Shown here one piece after another: positions 35,623 to 44,379 of a DNA stretch of 64,000 nt. Position 1 is the stretch's first letter. Every line of letters begins with the position of its first letter. Origin of the DNA: Pseudomonas sp. DC1.2 (lineage in GTDB: Bacteria; Pseudomonadota; Gammaproteobacteria; Pseudomonadales; Pseudomonadaceae); assembly GCF_034351645.1 (NCBI RefSeq), contig NZ_CP133782.1:3105001-3169000 (forward strand). The letters are read 5' to 3'. Under the pieces are notes generated by a model that was not told the origin of the DNA, made no database searches, and saw only the letters and a list, made by a program, of their open reading frames with translations. Made by a program: the position numbers and the translations under genes.

Positions 35623-35802
35623 TCAGGCTTGGGTTTTGTGATCCAGGGCGGCGTAGAAGTTGGCGCTCTGTTGCAAGTACTTCTGGGTGTAGCTCTGGGT
35701 GTGGGATTTTTTGCTGTTGATTTCAACGTTGGCGCTGGCAGACAATACAACGGTGGCGGAGATAGCGGAGGCAGCGATGATGGAGAAGAGATTGAAGTTC
35801 AT
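35623..35802 (-). CDS. Small exported protein of unknown function
   Basis: The 59-residue product begins with a signal peptide (MNFNLFSIIAASAISATVVL, cleavage near SASA). It leaves a mature peptide of about 35 residues rich in Gln, Ser, Lys and Tyr (NSKKSHTQSYTQKYLQQSAN). I start at 35802, where AGGA lies nine bases upstream; the frame extends to 35856 without a site. Small exported proteins of this sort are common in Pseudomonas but I cannot assign a function. Confidence 0.65.
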   Translation of the reverse strand: MNFNLFSIIAASAISATVVLSASANVEINSKKSHTQSYTQKYLQQSANFYAALDHKTQA

Positions 35803-35930
35803 GGTGGTATTCCTCGAAGTCAGTAGGCTTGCTTGCCCGGTTGGGCCGTGAAGCAAACTTACGCCTCGAGGGTCGACACCTTGAAATGCTTTGTAACAGT
35901 AGCCGATATCACCCTCATTAATAGAAGGAG

Positions 35931-35955
35931 GCAGGCCCCATCAACCGGGGCCTGC
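35931..35955 (-). terminator. Hairpin after the lactonase gene
   Basis: A perfect nine-base stem, GCAGGCCCC with GGGGCCTGC, surrounds a seven-base loop just beyond the lactonase stop codon. On the minus strand it is followed by CTCCTTCTATT, a weak T-rich tract, so termination is plausible. Confidence 0.55.
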
Positions 35956-35958
35956 GGC

Positions 35959-37134
35959 CTATTGACGCACTAGAAACTTGAGATCGCTGGGAGCGTCCAT
36001 CGGCAGCGTCTGTACCGTTTTACCCAACAGTCCCGTCGTGGCATCGCGCGCGAGGACCACTATCTGATTGCTCTTCTGGTTGGCAATCAACAAGAAATGA
36101 CCCGTTGGGTCCAAGCTGAACTCCCGTGGGTGGTCGCCCTCGACGGAGCGCCGCTGAAGCTCCTTGAGCTGTCCGGTCGCCGGATCGATGGCAAACACCA
36201 GCAACTGATTGGCGGTGCCACGGTTACTGACGTAAAGGAACTTGCCATCGGCCGAGGCGTGAAGCGCCGCAGCAGCCTTGTCGGACGTGGGCTGCCCCGC
36301 CGCCAGGTCAACCATCTGAGTCTGCTTGAGCGTGCCGTCTTGATAGTCGAATACCGCGACTTGAGCGCTCATTTCCATGCTCAACCAGGCGTGCTTGCCA
36401 TCGGCGCTGAACAGCAAATGACGCGGGCCGCTGCCCGGCGGCAGCGACACCGACGCAGGCGTGGCCGGCGTCAACGGCAGTTGTGCGTTGGCCTTGGGAT
36501 TGAAGCGGTAGACAAAAATCTTGTCCGCCCCCAAGTCATTGGAGAACACGTACTGACCGTCCGGCGAGGAAACCGTTGAATGCACGTGCGCCGACATCTG
36601 CCGCTCGGGGTTGACCCGGCTCGACGAATGGCTACTCAACTGCACAACGGGGTTGAGTTTGCCGTCGGCAGTCACCGGCAACACGGCGAGGGCGCCGCCC
36701 GGATCTTCAACCACTGAGTAGTTACTGACAAACAGGTGACTGCCATCGCCGCTGACGCTTGAATGGGTCGGCTCGTTGCCCAGGCTCTGAACCTGGCTGA
36801 TCAGGCTCAGGGCATGGGTCTTGGGATCGATCGCATAACTGCTGACCTTACCGACCGGGTCGGCCTGCCCAGGACCGTTTTCGTTGACCACGAACAGGTG
36901 ACGCTGGTCCTTGGACACGGTCAGCCACGACGGGTTGGCGCTTTTCACCACTTGCAGCGGCTTGGCGTCGATCTGCCCGGTGGTGCTGTTGAAGTTCAGA
37001 CGATAAATCCCTTGGCTCTGGCCGGCAGTGTAAGAGCCAACCAGCAGTTGATAATCATCGGCCGGCGCCGCCTGAACGCCCATGGCACCGACGCTGCCGG
37101 CCATTAACAGTGGCCAGAAATTACGCATGTTCAT
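35959..37134 (-). CDS. Exported lactonase-family seven-bladed beta-propeller protein
   Basis: The 391 residues begin with a signal peptide (MNMRNFWPLLMAGSVGAMGV, cleavage near QAA). They continue as a lactonase/6-phosphogluconolactonase-type propeller with repeated blades (YQLLVGSYTAGQSQGIYRLN; GPRHLLFSADGKHAWLSMEM; LHASADGKFLYVSNRGTANQ; HPREFSLDPTGHFLLIANQK). The signal peptide places it in the periplasm, unlike cytosolic Pgl. It could hydrolyse a sugar lactone, which would fit the sugar-acid cluster a few genes away, but the true substrate is unknown. The start overlaps the upstream DUF5629-like gene by 14 bases. Confidence 0.82.
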   Translation of the reverse strand: MNMRNFWPLLMAGSVGAMGVQAAPADDYQLLVGSYTAGQSQGIYRLNFNSTTGQIDAKPLQVVKSANPSWLTVSKDQRHLFVVNENGPGQADPVGKVSSYAIDPKTHALSLISQVQSLGNEPTHSSVSGDGSHLFVSNYSVVEDPGGALAVLPVTADGKLNPVVQLSSHSSSRVNPERQMSAHVHSTVSSPDGQYVFSNDLGADKIFVYRFNPKANAQLPLTPATPASVSLPPGSGPRHLLFSADGKHAWLSMEMSAQVAVFDYQDGTLKQTQMVDLAAGQPTSDKAAAALHASADGKFLYVSNRGTANQLLVFAIDPATGQLKELQRRSVEGDHPREFSLDPTGHFLLIANQKSNQIVVLARDATTGLLGKTVQTLPMDAPSDLKFLVRQ

Positions 37135-37420
37135 GCTCTTCTTCCTCGTCGTCAGCGCCGCCGAAGGCGCTCATGCACACCAGCCGGTGCTCGCCGGAAT
37201 CGCTGGTGATCAACCAGCTTTGCAGGGTTGAATCAAACGTAGCCGCCTCAATCTGGGCCTTGCTGAATTCCCAATGCTTCAGTGCGCGGCCATCCATGCA
37301 TTCGATGTTCAGACTGTCGTCTTCTTCACCAAGGTAGAAATCGGAGGCGTGCAAGCCGTCGATTTCAAGCATGTCGCAGTTTTCAAGGGCATTGAGCAAG
37401 GTCTGGGTCAGGGCAGTCAT
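37121..37420 (-). CDS. DUF5629-like small acidic protein
   Basis: The 99-residue product is acidic, with a terminal Asp/Glu/His run (GGADDEEEEHEHA), no signal peptide and a compact alpha/beta body (ENCDMLEIDGLHASDFYLGE; LQSWLITSDSGEHRLVCMSA). It resembles a Pseudomonas family catalogued as DUF5629, an attribution from memory. I start at the ATG at 37420; the frame continues three codons to a TTG. Its 3' end overlaps the lactonase start by 14 bases, suggesting one transcript. Function unknown. Confidence 0.65.
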   Translation of the reverse strand: MTALTQTLLNALENCDMLEIDGLHASDFYLGEEDDSLNIECMDGRALKHWEFSKAQIEAATFDSTLQSWLITSDSGEHRLVCMSAFGGADDEEEEHEHA

Positions 37421-37524
37421 GGCAATCAATCATTCAAGGGGAAAGGCGCCATGATAGCTCAATGTGTAAGCGAAGCTGCTTGCGAAGACGGCCGCACAGT
37501 CAACATCAACGTGACGGTCAGAGC

Positions 37525-37551
37525 GCTTTCGCGAGCAGCTCGCGCCCACAG
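37525..37551. repeat. Short palindromic intergenic repeat
   Basis: The segment CTTTCGCGAGCAGCTCGCGC has a CGCGAGC/GCTCGCG hairpin and is followed by CCACAG. It resembles the small repeats common between genes in fluorescent pseudomonads and lies between the DUF5629 gene and the aldehyde dehydrogenase stop. Confidence 0.5.
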
Positions 37552-37568
37552 AGGCTTGCGTTTAATCG

Positions 37569-39149
37569 TTACAACGCCTCGCGCGATGGCTTGCCATCCA
37601 CCAACCGCTGAATTCGCAGCGGATTGCCGTTTTTCAGGGGCTCCGGCAGCAAGCTGTCGGGGTAGTTCTGGAAACACACCGGGCGCAGAAAACGGTCGAT
37701 GGCCAAGGTTCCGACGGAGGTGCCTCGTGCATCGGAAGTCGCCGGGTACGGCCCGCCATGGACCATCGAATCGCAGACCTCGACACCGGTCGGATAACCG
37801 TTGAGGAGAATGCGCCCGACCTTCTGTTCCAGCAGCGCGGTCAACTCGCCAAATTGCTCAAAGTCCAGCGGCTCGCCAATGATCGTCGCCGTCAACTGGC
37901 CATGCAGGCCGTGCAACGCGGCGCTGAGTTGCGCCTGATCGATGACTTCGACAAACACCGTGGTCGGCCCGAACACTTCTTCCTGCAACACCTCATCGCC
38001 ATTAATCAGCAGGCTGACATCCGCCTTGAACAGCTGCGGCTGGGCTTGCACACCCTGTTGCGACTGACCGGCCAGATGCTCGATACCCGGATGCGCCAAC
38101 AGCTTTCGTAAGCCGTTGCCATAACTGCTCAACGTCCCGGCGTTCAGCATGGTCTGCGCCGGCATGTCCCCGATCAGCCCCGCCACTTGCTGCACGAACG
38201 CGCTGAACTGCGGCGAACGAAGACCTATCACCAAGCCTGGATTGGTGCAGAACTGACCGCAGCCTTGAACCACCGAGGCAGCCAGGTCACGGGCGATGGT
38301 TTCGGCCCGCGCCTCCAGCGCCTGAGGCAGAACAATCACCGGGTTGATGCTCGACATCTCGGCAAACACCGGAATCGGTTGCGCGCGTGCGGCAGCCATG
38401 TCGCATAACGCGCGACCGCCCTTGAGCGAACCGGTAAAACCCACCGCCTGGATCGCCGGGTGCTTGACCAGTGCCTCACCCACGCCTGCGCCATAGATCA
38501 TGTTGAACACGCCGGCCGGCATTGCGGTTTTTTCGGCGGCACGGATCAACGCGTCAGCCACCAGTTCGGCGGTGGCCATATGGCCGCTATGAGCCTTGAA
38601 CACCACTGGGCAACCGGCGGCCAGTGCGGACGCGGTGTCACCACCGGCAGTGGAGAACGCCAGCGGAAAGTTGCTCGCCCCAAACACGGCCACCGGGCCG
38701 AGGCCGATGCGGTATTGACGCAGGTCAGGACGCGGCAATGGCGTGCGCTCAGGCAGCGCCTGATCAATCCGCGCACCATAGAAATCACCGCGCCGCAGGA
38801 CCTTGGCGAACAAACGCATCTGGCCGCTGGTACGGCCCTTCTCGCCCTGAATACGCGCGACGGGCAATGCGGTCTCACGACAGACCACTGCGACGAAGTC
38901 ATCGCCGAGAGCATCCAGTTCATCGGCAATAGCGTCCAAAAACTGCGCCCGTCGTTCCGCGCTCAGGCTGCGATACACCGGGAATGCAGTGGCAGCGGCG
39001 TTGGCGGCGGCGTCGACTTCTTGCACGCTGGCCTGGAAAAAATCATAGGGCAAGGCCTCGCCAGTGCTGGCGTCGACGCTTTGCAGTTTGACCGTGCCAG
39101 CCGCGCTGCGTTGGCCGCCGATATAGTTGTGACCAAGAATCCGAGTCAT
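37569..39149 (-). CDS. NADP-dependent aldehyde dehydrogenase, 2-oxoglutarate-semialdehyde type
   Basis: This class oxidises 2-oxoglutarate semialdehyde (2,5-dioxopentanoate) to 2-oxoglutarate, the last step of non-phosphorylated pentose/aldarate breakdown. The 526 residues show an NADP-binding region (GPVAVFGASNFPLAFSTAGG), the general-base motif (FAEMSSINPVIVLP, glutamate near 266) and the catalytic Cys301 (VVQGCGQFCTNPG). Length and motifs match class III KGSA dehydrogenases rather than generic ALDHs. The gene is last in the minus-strand set MFS-FAH-ALDH, ten bases behind the FAH gene, with GAGGAG before its ATG. Confidence 0.88.
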   Translation of the reverse strand: MTRILGHNYIGGQRSAAGTVKLQSVDASTGEALPYDFFQASVQEVDAAANAAATAFPVYRSLSAERRAQFLDAIADELDALGDDFVAVVCRETALPVARIQGEKGRTSGQMRLFAKVLRRGDFYGARIDQALPERTPLPRPDLRQYRIGLGPVAVFGASNFPLAFSTAGGDTASALAAGCPVVFKAHSGHMATAELVADALIRAAEKTAMPAGVFNMIYGAGVGEALVKHPAIQAVGFTGSLKGGRALCDMAAARAQPIPVFAEMSSINPVIVLPQALEARAETIARDLAASVVQGCGQFCTNPGLVIGLRSPQFSAFVQQVAGLIGDMPAQTMLNAGTLSSYGNGLRKLLAHPGIEHLAGQSQQGVQAQPQLFKADVSLLINGDEVLQEEVFGPTTVFVEVIDQAQLSAALHGLHGQLTATIIGEPLDFEQFGELTALLEQKVGRILLNGYPTGVEVCDSMVHGGPYPATSDARGTSVGTLAIDRFLRPVCFQNYPDSLLPEPLKNGNPLRIQRLVDGKPSREAL

Positions 39150-39159
39150 GCTGATCTCC

Positions 39160-40152
39160 TCAAAGTGTACCGACGGTGCCGGGTTCGAACGCGGCTGCCA
39201 CCGGCAGAATGCCGTTGATCAAGGGCGCGCCGAATTCAGCCTGACTGATTTCGAATACATCGCCCGGTTGAGTACGGATGCCATCGGCGAAAGACAGGGT
39301 TGCCGTGCCGAAGAAGTGAATATGTACGTCTCCGGGCCGCAAAAACTGGCTGTATTTGAAATGGTGGTATTCAAGATTTTCGAGACTGTGGCACATGTTA
39401 GCCTCGCCGCTAAGAAATTCGTTTTGCCATAGCACTTCACCACCGCGCAGGATACGGCTGGTGCCTGCCAAGTGTTGAGGCAGTTCGCCGACCCGAAGTT
39501 CCGGGCCAAAACTGCAACTGCGCAGTTTCGAGTGAGCCAGGTAAAGGTAGTTTTTACGTTCCATCACGTGGTCGGAGAACTCGTTGCCCACGGCGAATCC
39601 CAGGCGATACGGCTTGCCATCCTGACCGATGACATAGAGACCACTGAGTTCAGGCTCTTCACCCGCGTCTTCGGCAAACGGTGGCAACGGGAATGCCTGC
39701 CCCGGTCGCACGACGATGCTGCCGTCACCCTTATAGAACCATTCTGGCTGCACACCGACCTGACCGGTCGCCGGTTTACCACCCTCCACACCCCATTTGA
39801 AAATGCGCATGGTGTCCGTCATCGCAGCGTCGTCACCGACCTGCTGGTGCATTTTGTCCCGGGCCGACGCGCTACCCAGGTGGGTCAGGCCCGTTCCGCT
39901 GACCAGCATATGGGCCGGGTCCGGATGATCCAGCGGCGGCAGGATGCGCAGGCTGGTCAGCAAGGCTGAGTAGTCGTGGCTGATGCCGAGCCCGAGTCTT
40001 TGCACCTGCTGCTCAAGATTGATACCGGCCTCAATCGCCGCAAGCGCTACATCGCGCAGCGTTTTCGCACTCTGGACCTCACGCACCAGGCCTTCCTCAA
40101 CCACGCCTACCCGACGCTCACCGTTGATCAATTCGAACTGAACTAAACGCAT
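39160..40152 (-). CDS. Fumarylacetoacetate-hydrolase-family protein (AraD1/GguC type), probable 2-keto-3-deoxy-pentonate dehydratase
   Basis: The 330-residue protein has the FAH fold region (LVSGTGLTHLGSASARDKMH; YVIGQDGKPYRLGFAVGNEF; GDVHIHFFGTATLSFADGIR) and looks like the AraD1/GguC subgroup. Members close to sugar-acid dehydratases convert 2-keto-3-deoxy-pentonates to 2-oxoglutarate semialdehyde by removing water. That product is the substrate of the adjacent aldehyde dehydrogenase, which supports the assignment. ACAGGAGAAAATC precedes the ATG. Another possibility is a hydrolase or aldolase of the same superfamily. Confidence 0.82.
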   Translation of the reverse strand: MRLVQFELINGERRVGVVEEGLVREVQSAKTLRDVALAAIEAGINLEQQVQRLGLGISHDYSALLTSLRILPPLDHPDPAHMLVSGTGLTHLGSASARDKMHQQVGDDAAMTDTMRIFKWGVEGGKPATGQVGVQPEWFYKGDGSIVVRPGQAFPLPPFAEDAGEEPELSGLYVIGQDGKPYRLGFAVGNEFSDHVMERKNYLYLAHSKLRSCSFGPELRVGELPQHLAGTSRILRGGEVLWQNEFLSGEANMCHSLENLEYHHFKYSQFLRPGDVHIHFFGTATLSFADGIRTQPGDVFEISQAEFGAPLINGILPVAAAFEPGTVGTL

Positions 40153-40212
40153 GATTTTCTCCTGTGTAGACCGTTTGAAATGCCGCAGAACCTTGTGCAG
40201 CGGGATAAGCCC

Positions 40213-41535
40213 TCAAGTGCGAGTCGCACCACGGGCGCTGGCGGCGAATGAGTCGACCGGCAGCACATGTTTACGCTCCAGCAACTGATAAATAACGCCC
40301 GTCAGCACCAGGCCAAACAGCATCACGCCCGATAAAAAATACAGCCCCGATGCCAGGGTGCCGGTGTATTCCTTGAGCGCACCGATCACGAACGGACCGA
40401 TGTAACCCCCAAGGTTGCCCACCGAGTTGATCAAGGCAATACCGGCCGCAGCACTCGCCCCGGCAAAGAACCGGCCCGGCAACGTCCAGAACACCGCCGT
40501 GCAGGAGAACAGCGCAAACGCCACCAGACACAGCGCCACCAGTTGCCACACCGGCATTGTCAGCCAGGCACTGAGGAACAGACCGACGGCGCCCAGCACG
40601 TATAGCAGGGCCAGATGACCGTAGCGATCATTCAAGCGGTCGGAGCTACGCGGGACAATTAGTAGCCCGATAATCCCGAAGACATACGGCACCGAAGACA
40701 CGAAACCGGTGACCAAATCAGTCCCACCAAACTGCTTGATCAACGTCGGCAACCACAAACCCAGGCCATAAATGCTCAGTGTCACCGGCAGATAAAACAG
40801 CGCCAGCAGCAACACTCGCTTGTCCTTCAGTGCATGCAGCGGGTTGCCGTGGCGAGTCTGGCCGTAGTCGGCCAGGTCTTTTTTCAGCTCCCCGGCCAGC
40901 CAGTCCTTCTCGGCCTGGTCCATCCACTTCACCTGCTGTGGGCCGTCGGGCAAGTAACGCAGTACAGGCCAGGTCAGCAGGATCGCCGGTGTACCGATGA
41001 CGATGAACAGCCACTGCCAGCCGTGCAAACCGAGGGTGCCATCCATGCCAAGCAAGCCGCCGGACACCGGGCCGGTGATCATCATCGCGATGGGTTGGGA
41101 GAGGATGAACAGCCCGAGAATCTTGCCGCGATGGCGTACCGGGAACCATTGGGTGATGTAGTAAAGCACCCCGGGGAAGAACCCGGCTTCGGCAGCGCCG
41201 AGCAGAAAACGCATGACGTAGAAGCTGTGCGGTCCCTGGACGAAGGCCATGCCAATGGTGATTACGCCCCAGGTGATCATGATCCGGGCAAACCAGCGGC
41301 GGGCGCCGAAGCGTTCAAGCATCAGATTGCTGGGGATTTCCAGCAGAAAGTAGCCGATGAAAAACAGCCCGGCACCGAGCCCGTAAGCGGCGTCGCCAAT
41401 ACCAATGTCCGTGCCCATGTGCAGCTTGGCGAAGCCGACGGCGGAACGATCTACATAGGCGATGAGGTACAGGAGGATCAGGAAGGGAATCAGTTTCAGC
41501 GTGATGCGACGAATAAGCCGCAGTTCCTCGCTCAT
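40213..41535 (-). CDS. MFS transporter of the anion:cation symporter type (sugar acid uptake)
   Basis: The 440 residues form a typical 12-helix major-facilitator permease with the ACS-family features: LKLIPFLILLYLIAYVDRSA in helix 1, GLFFIGYFLLEIPSNLMLER in helix 2 and a large central loop (DYGQTRHGNPLHALKDKRVL). The family imports organic anions such as galactonate, glucarate, tartrate or phthalate. Its neighbours point to an aldonate. It is the first gene of the minus-strand operon and is transcribed divergently from the dehydratase gene, with shared operator-like sequences between them. GGAG lies ahead of the ATG. Confidence 0.9.
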   Translation of the reverse strand: MSEELRLIRRITLKLIPFLILLYLIAYVDRSAVGFAKLHMGTDIGIGDAAYGLGAGLFFIGYFLLEIPSNLMLERFGARRWFARIMITWGVITIGMAFVQGPHSFYVMRFLLGAAEAGFFPGVLYYITQWFPVRHRGKILGLFILSQPIAMMITGPVSGGLLGMDGTLGLHGWQWLFIVIGTPAILLTWPVLRYLPDGPQQVKWMDQAEKDWLAGELKKDLADYGQTRHGNPLHALKDKRVLLLALFYLPVTLSIYGLGLWLPTLIKQFGGTDLVTGFVSSVPYVFGIIGLLIVPRSSDRLNDRYGHLALLYVLGAVGLFLSAWLTMPVWQLVALCLVAFALFSCTAVFWTLPGRFFAGASAAAGIALINSVGNLGGYIGPFVIGALKEYTGTLASGLYFLSGVMLFGLVLTGVIYQLLERKHVLPVDSFAASARGATRT

Positions 41536-41618
41536 GGGGTCGGTCTCCGATTGTTGTTGTTATAGAACCTCGGGGGACGCCTCTCGCAGAAAACCGCCAG
41601 GGCCAGTCCCTCCATCGA

Positions 41619-41718
41619 AACTGACTATATAGTAATACTAATTAAGCAACAACGCTTCCAAATCGCGGTTTTTACGCCTATGTTAACCGTCATATTGCAC
41701 AATATAGTCATACAATAA
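41619..41718. promoter_or_regulatory. Divergent promoter region with paired operator-like sites
   Basis: Between the MFS and dehydratase genes an A+T-rich stretch contains CTGACTATATAGTAATACTA (41621-41640), which includes the perfect palindrome ACTATATAGT. A second site, CACAATATAGTCATACAATA (41698-41717), carries the same eight bases GACTATAT in inverted orientation. The arms are about 71 bases apart. ATTGTATGAC-like sequence in the second site resembles targets of FadR-type GntR regulators, and such a regulator is encoded at 43569. Binding by it is inference. Confidence 0.6.
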
Positions 41719-41729
41719 GAGAATCGATT

Positions 41730-43466
41730 ATGTCTGATAAGAAGCCCACCCTGCGCTCCGCCCAATGGTTTGGCACCGCCGACAAAAACGGCTTTATGTA
41801 CCGCAGTTGGATGAAGAATCAAGGCATCGCTGACCACCAGTTCCATGGCAAGCCGATCATCGGCATCTGCAACACCTGGTCGGAACTGACCCCCTGTAAC
41901 GCGCATTTCCGGCAAATTGCCGAGCACGTCAAACGCGGTGTGATCGAGGCTGGGGGCTTCCCCGTGGAATTCCCGGTGTTCTCTAACGGCGAATCGAACC
42001 TGCGCCCCACTGCCATGCTCACCCGCAACCTGGCGAGCATGGACGTCGAGGAAGCGATTCGCGGCAACCCGATTGACGGCGTGGTGTTGCTGACCGGCTG
42101 CGACAAAACCACCCCGGCGCTGCTGATGGGCGCCGCCAGTTGCGACGTGCCGGCGATCGTCGTCACGGGCGGGCCGATGCTCAATGGCAAACATAAAGGC
42201 CAGGACATTGGCTCCGGCACGGTGGTCTGGCAGCTCAGCGAGCAGGTCAAAGCCGGCACCATTACCCTTGACGATTTCCTCGCGGCCGAGGGCGGCATGT
42301 CCCGCTCAGCCGGCACCTGCAACACCATGGGCACCGCCTCGACCATGGCGTGCATGGCCGAGGCACTCGGCACCTCCCTGCCCCACAACGCAGCGATTCC
42401 CGCCGTGGATGCACGGCGTTATGTGTTGGCGCACATGTCCGGCATGCGGGCGGTAGAAATGGTGCGTGAAGACTTGAGGCTGTCGAAGATCCTGACCAAG
42501 GAAGCGTTCGAAAACGCCATTCGCGTCAATGCTGCTATCGGTGGTTCGACCAACGCCGTCATTCACTTGAAAGCTATCGCCGGGCGTATCGGCGTCGAAC
42601 TGGACCTGGATGACTGGACCCGCATGGGTCGCGGCATGCCGACCATTGTTGACCTGCAACCGTCCGGGCGCTTCCTGATGGAGGAGTTTTACTACGCTGG
42701 CGGCTTGCCCGCCGTGCTGCGGCGCCTGGGTGAGGCCAATCTGATTCCGCATCCGGACGCCATGACCGTCAATGGCAAGACCCTCGGCGAGAACACCAAA
42801 GACTCGCCGATCTATGGCCAGGACGAAGTGATCCGCACGCTCGACAACCCGATCCGCGCCGACGGCGGCATCTGCGTGCTGCGCGGCAACCTGGCGCCAC
42901 TTGGTGCGGTGCTCAAACCGTCCGCCGCCAGCGCCGAATTGATGCAGCATCGCGGGCGCGCCGTAGTCTTCGAGAACTTCGACATGTACAAGGCGCGAAT
43001 CAATGACCCGGAGCTGGACGTCGATGCCCACTCGATCCTAGTGATGAAAAATTGCGGGCCAAAGGGTTATCCGGGTATGGCCGAGGTTGGCAACATGGGT
43101 TTGCCGTCCAAGCTCCTGGCTCAAGGCGTCACCGACATGGTGCGCATTTCCGACGCGCGCATGAGCGGCACGGCTTACGGCACGGTGGTGCTGCACGTCG
43201 CTCCGGAAGCAGCAGCCGGTGGGCCTTTGGCGGTGGTGAAGGAAGGCGACTGGATTGAGCTTGACTGCGCCAATGGCCGTCTGCACCTCGACATTCCGGA
43301 TGCCGAACTGGCCGCCCGCATGGCCGACCTGCAACTGCCGCCGCAATTGATCGTGGGCGGTTATCGCCAGCTGTACATCGACCATGTGTTGCAGGCAGAT
43401 CAGGGCTGTGACTTTGACTTCCTGGTGGGGTGCCGCGGTTCTGAAGTACCGCGCCATTCACATTGA
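41730..43466 (+). CDS. IlvD/Edd-family sugar-acid dehydratase (probable pentonate dehydratase)
   Basis: Enzymes of this Fe-S family dehydrate aldonates to 2-keto-3-deoxy acids. The 578 residues contain the conserved cluster ligands C47 (GICNTWSE), C124 (LTGCDKTTP) and C197 (SAGTCNTMG). The C-terminal catalytic serine region is also present (ISDARMSGTAYGTVVLHVAP). Similarity is to L-arabinonate/D-xylonate dehydratases rather than to IlvD itself, judged by the motifs EFPVFSNGESNLRPTAML and the sugar-acid gene context. The exact substrate (arabinonate, xylonate, lyxonate or a hexonate) cannot be told. The start at 41730 lies 13 bases from an operator-like site. Confidence 0.88.
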   Translation: MSDKKPTLRSAQWFGTADKNGFMYRSWMKNQGIADHQFHGKPIIGICNTWSELTPCNAHFRQIAEHVKRGVIEAGGFPVEFPVFSNGESNLRPTAMLTRNLASMDVEEAIRGNPIDGVVLLTGCDKTTPALLMGAASCDVPAIVVTGGPMLNGKHKGQDIGSGTVVWQLSEQVKAGTITLDDFLAAEGGMSRSAGTCNTMGTASTMACMAEALGTSLPHNAAIPAVDARRYVLAHMSGMRAVEMVREDLRLSKILTKEAFENAIRVNAAIGGSTNAVIHLKAIAGRIGVELDLDDWTRMGRGMPTIVDLQPSGRFLMEEFYYAGGLPAVLRRLGEANLIPHPDAMTVNGKTLGENTKDSPIYGQDEVIRTLDNPIRADGGICVLRGNLAPLGAVLKPSAASAELMQHRGRAVVFENFDMYKARINDPELDVDAHSILVMKNCGPKGYPGMAEVGNMGLPSKLLAQGVTDMVRISDARMSGTAYGTVVLHVAPEAAAGGPLAVVKEGDWIELDCANGRLHLDIPDAELAARMADLQLPPQLIVGGYRQLYIDHVLQADQGCDFDFLVGCRGSEVPRHSH

Positions 43467-43568
43467 CCTTCTATCGGTGACTCCCTCGCGTGGGAACGAT
43501 CATTCAGGACCGTGCCTACGCCTGCTATCATGCGCAGCCCCCCATCGCACAGGATCGCGCCGCGCACC

Positions 43569-44297
43569 ATGGATTACCGCAAACCCTCCGACCGCAAAAG
43601 CATGCACTCGCGCATCGTCCAGGAACTGGGCATGCAGATCGTTTCCGGACGCTTCAAACCGGACGACAAACTGCCCGCCGAAGCCCTGCTGTGTGAGGAA
43701 TACGCGGTCAGTCGGCCGGTCCTGCGCGAAGCCACTCGGGTATTGGTTGCCAAAGGCTTGGTGTATTCGCGTCCACGGGTCGGCACCGTAGTCAAACCGC
43801 GACGTGAGTGGCACATGCTCGACCCTGACGTGCTGCACTGGTTGATGCAAAGCAGCCCGCAAAATGAATTTTTCGGTCTGCTGACCAGCGTGCGCAGCAT
43901 CATCGAACCCGCGGCGGCGGCACTTGCTGCGCAATTCGCCACGGACGACGACATTGCCGCCATCGGCGAAGCCTATCTGCGCATGGAAGCGGCGCTCACG
44001 CCCGAAGCGCTGTTGCAACCCGACCTCGACTTCCACAGCCGCATTGCCGACGCTACCCATAACGACCTGTTGGCCAACCTGTGCAACATGCTGTCGGTGG
44101 CAATTGCCGAAGCGTTGAAACACTCCAACCAGCGACCGAACCTGCACGAGCTGGCGCTGCCTCGGCACAAGGCGATTTTGACCGCTATCGAGAACCGCGA
44201 TGCGTTGGGTGCGCGGCACGCCACACTGGTGCAACTCGACGATGCGCGCAGTGCGCTTAACGTAGTGCTGGGCAGCGATCCTACTCACCAGCACTGA
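43569..44297 (+). CDS. GntR/FadR-family transcriptional regulator
   Basis: The 242-residue product has an N-terminal winged helix-turn-helix (IVQELGMQIVSGRFKPDDKL; LCEEYAVSRPVLREATRVLV). A FadR-type FCD ligand domain follows (LLTSVRSIIEPAAAALAAQF; DLDFHSRIADATHNDLLANL; HKAILTAIENRDALGARHA), with the Asp/His residues that hold a metal. Such regulators respond to sugar acids or their keto derivatives. It follows the dehydratase gene by 102 bases on the same strand and probably represses both divergent units. The start is uncertain; the frame extends to 43512, but the MDYRKPSD start fits the family better. Confidence 0.88.
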   Translation: MDYRKPSDRKSMHSRIVQELGMQIVSGRFKPDDKLPAEALLCEEYAVSRPVLREATRVLVAKGLVYSRPRVGTVVKPRREWHMLDPDVLHWLMQSSPQNEFFGLLTSVRSIIEPAAAALAAQFATDDDIAAIGEAYLRMEAALTPEALLQPDLDFHSRIADATHNDLLANLCNMLSVAIAEALKHSNQRPNLHELALPRHKAILTAIENRDALGARHATLVQLDDARSALNVVLGSDPTHQH

Positions 44298-44335
44298 TCA
44301 CACAATGGATTCGGGCAAAGGCTTCAGGCACAAAA

Positions 44336-44364
44336 TTAAGCCGCAACCTGAGTTGCGGCTTTCG
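44336..44364. terminator. Terminator hairpin between the GntR gene and the MMPL gene
   Basis: A perfect ten-base stem, AAGCCGCAAC with GTTGCGGCTT, surrounds a CTGA loop. It lies 40 bases after the GntR gene and 18 bases after the end of the converging MMPL exporter gene. It is followed by TTTCGTGT on the plus strand and TTAATTTTGT on the minus strand, so it may serve both. Confidence 0.8.
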
Positions 44365-44379
44365 TGTGTCAGCGAGGGA

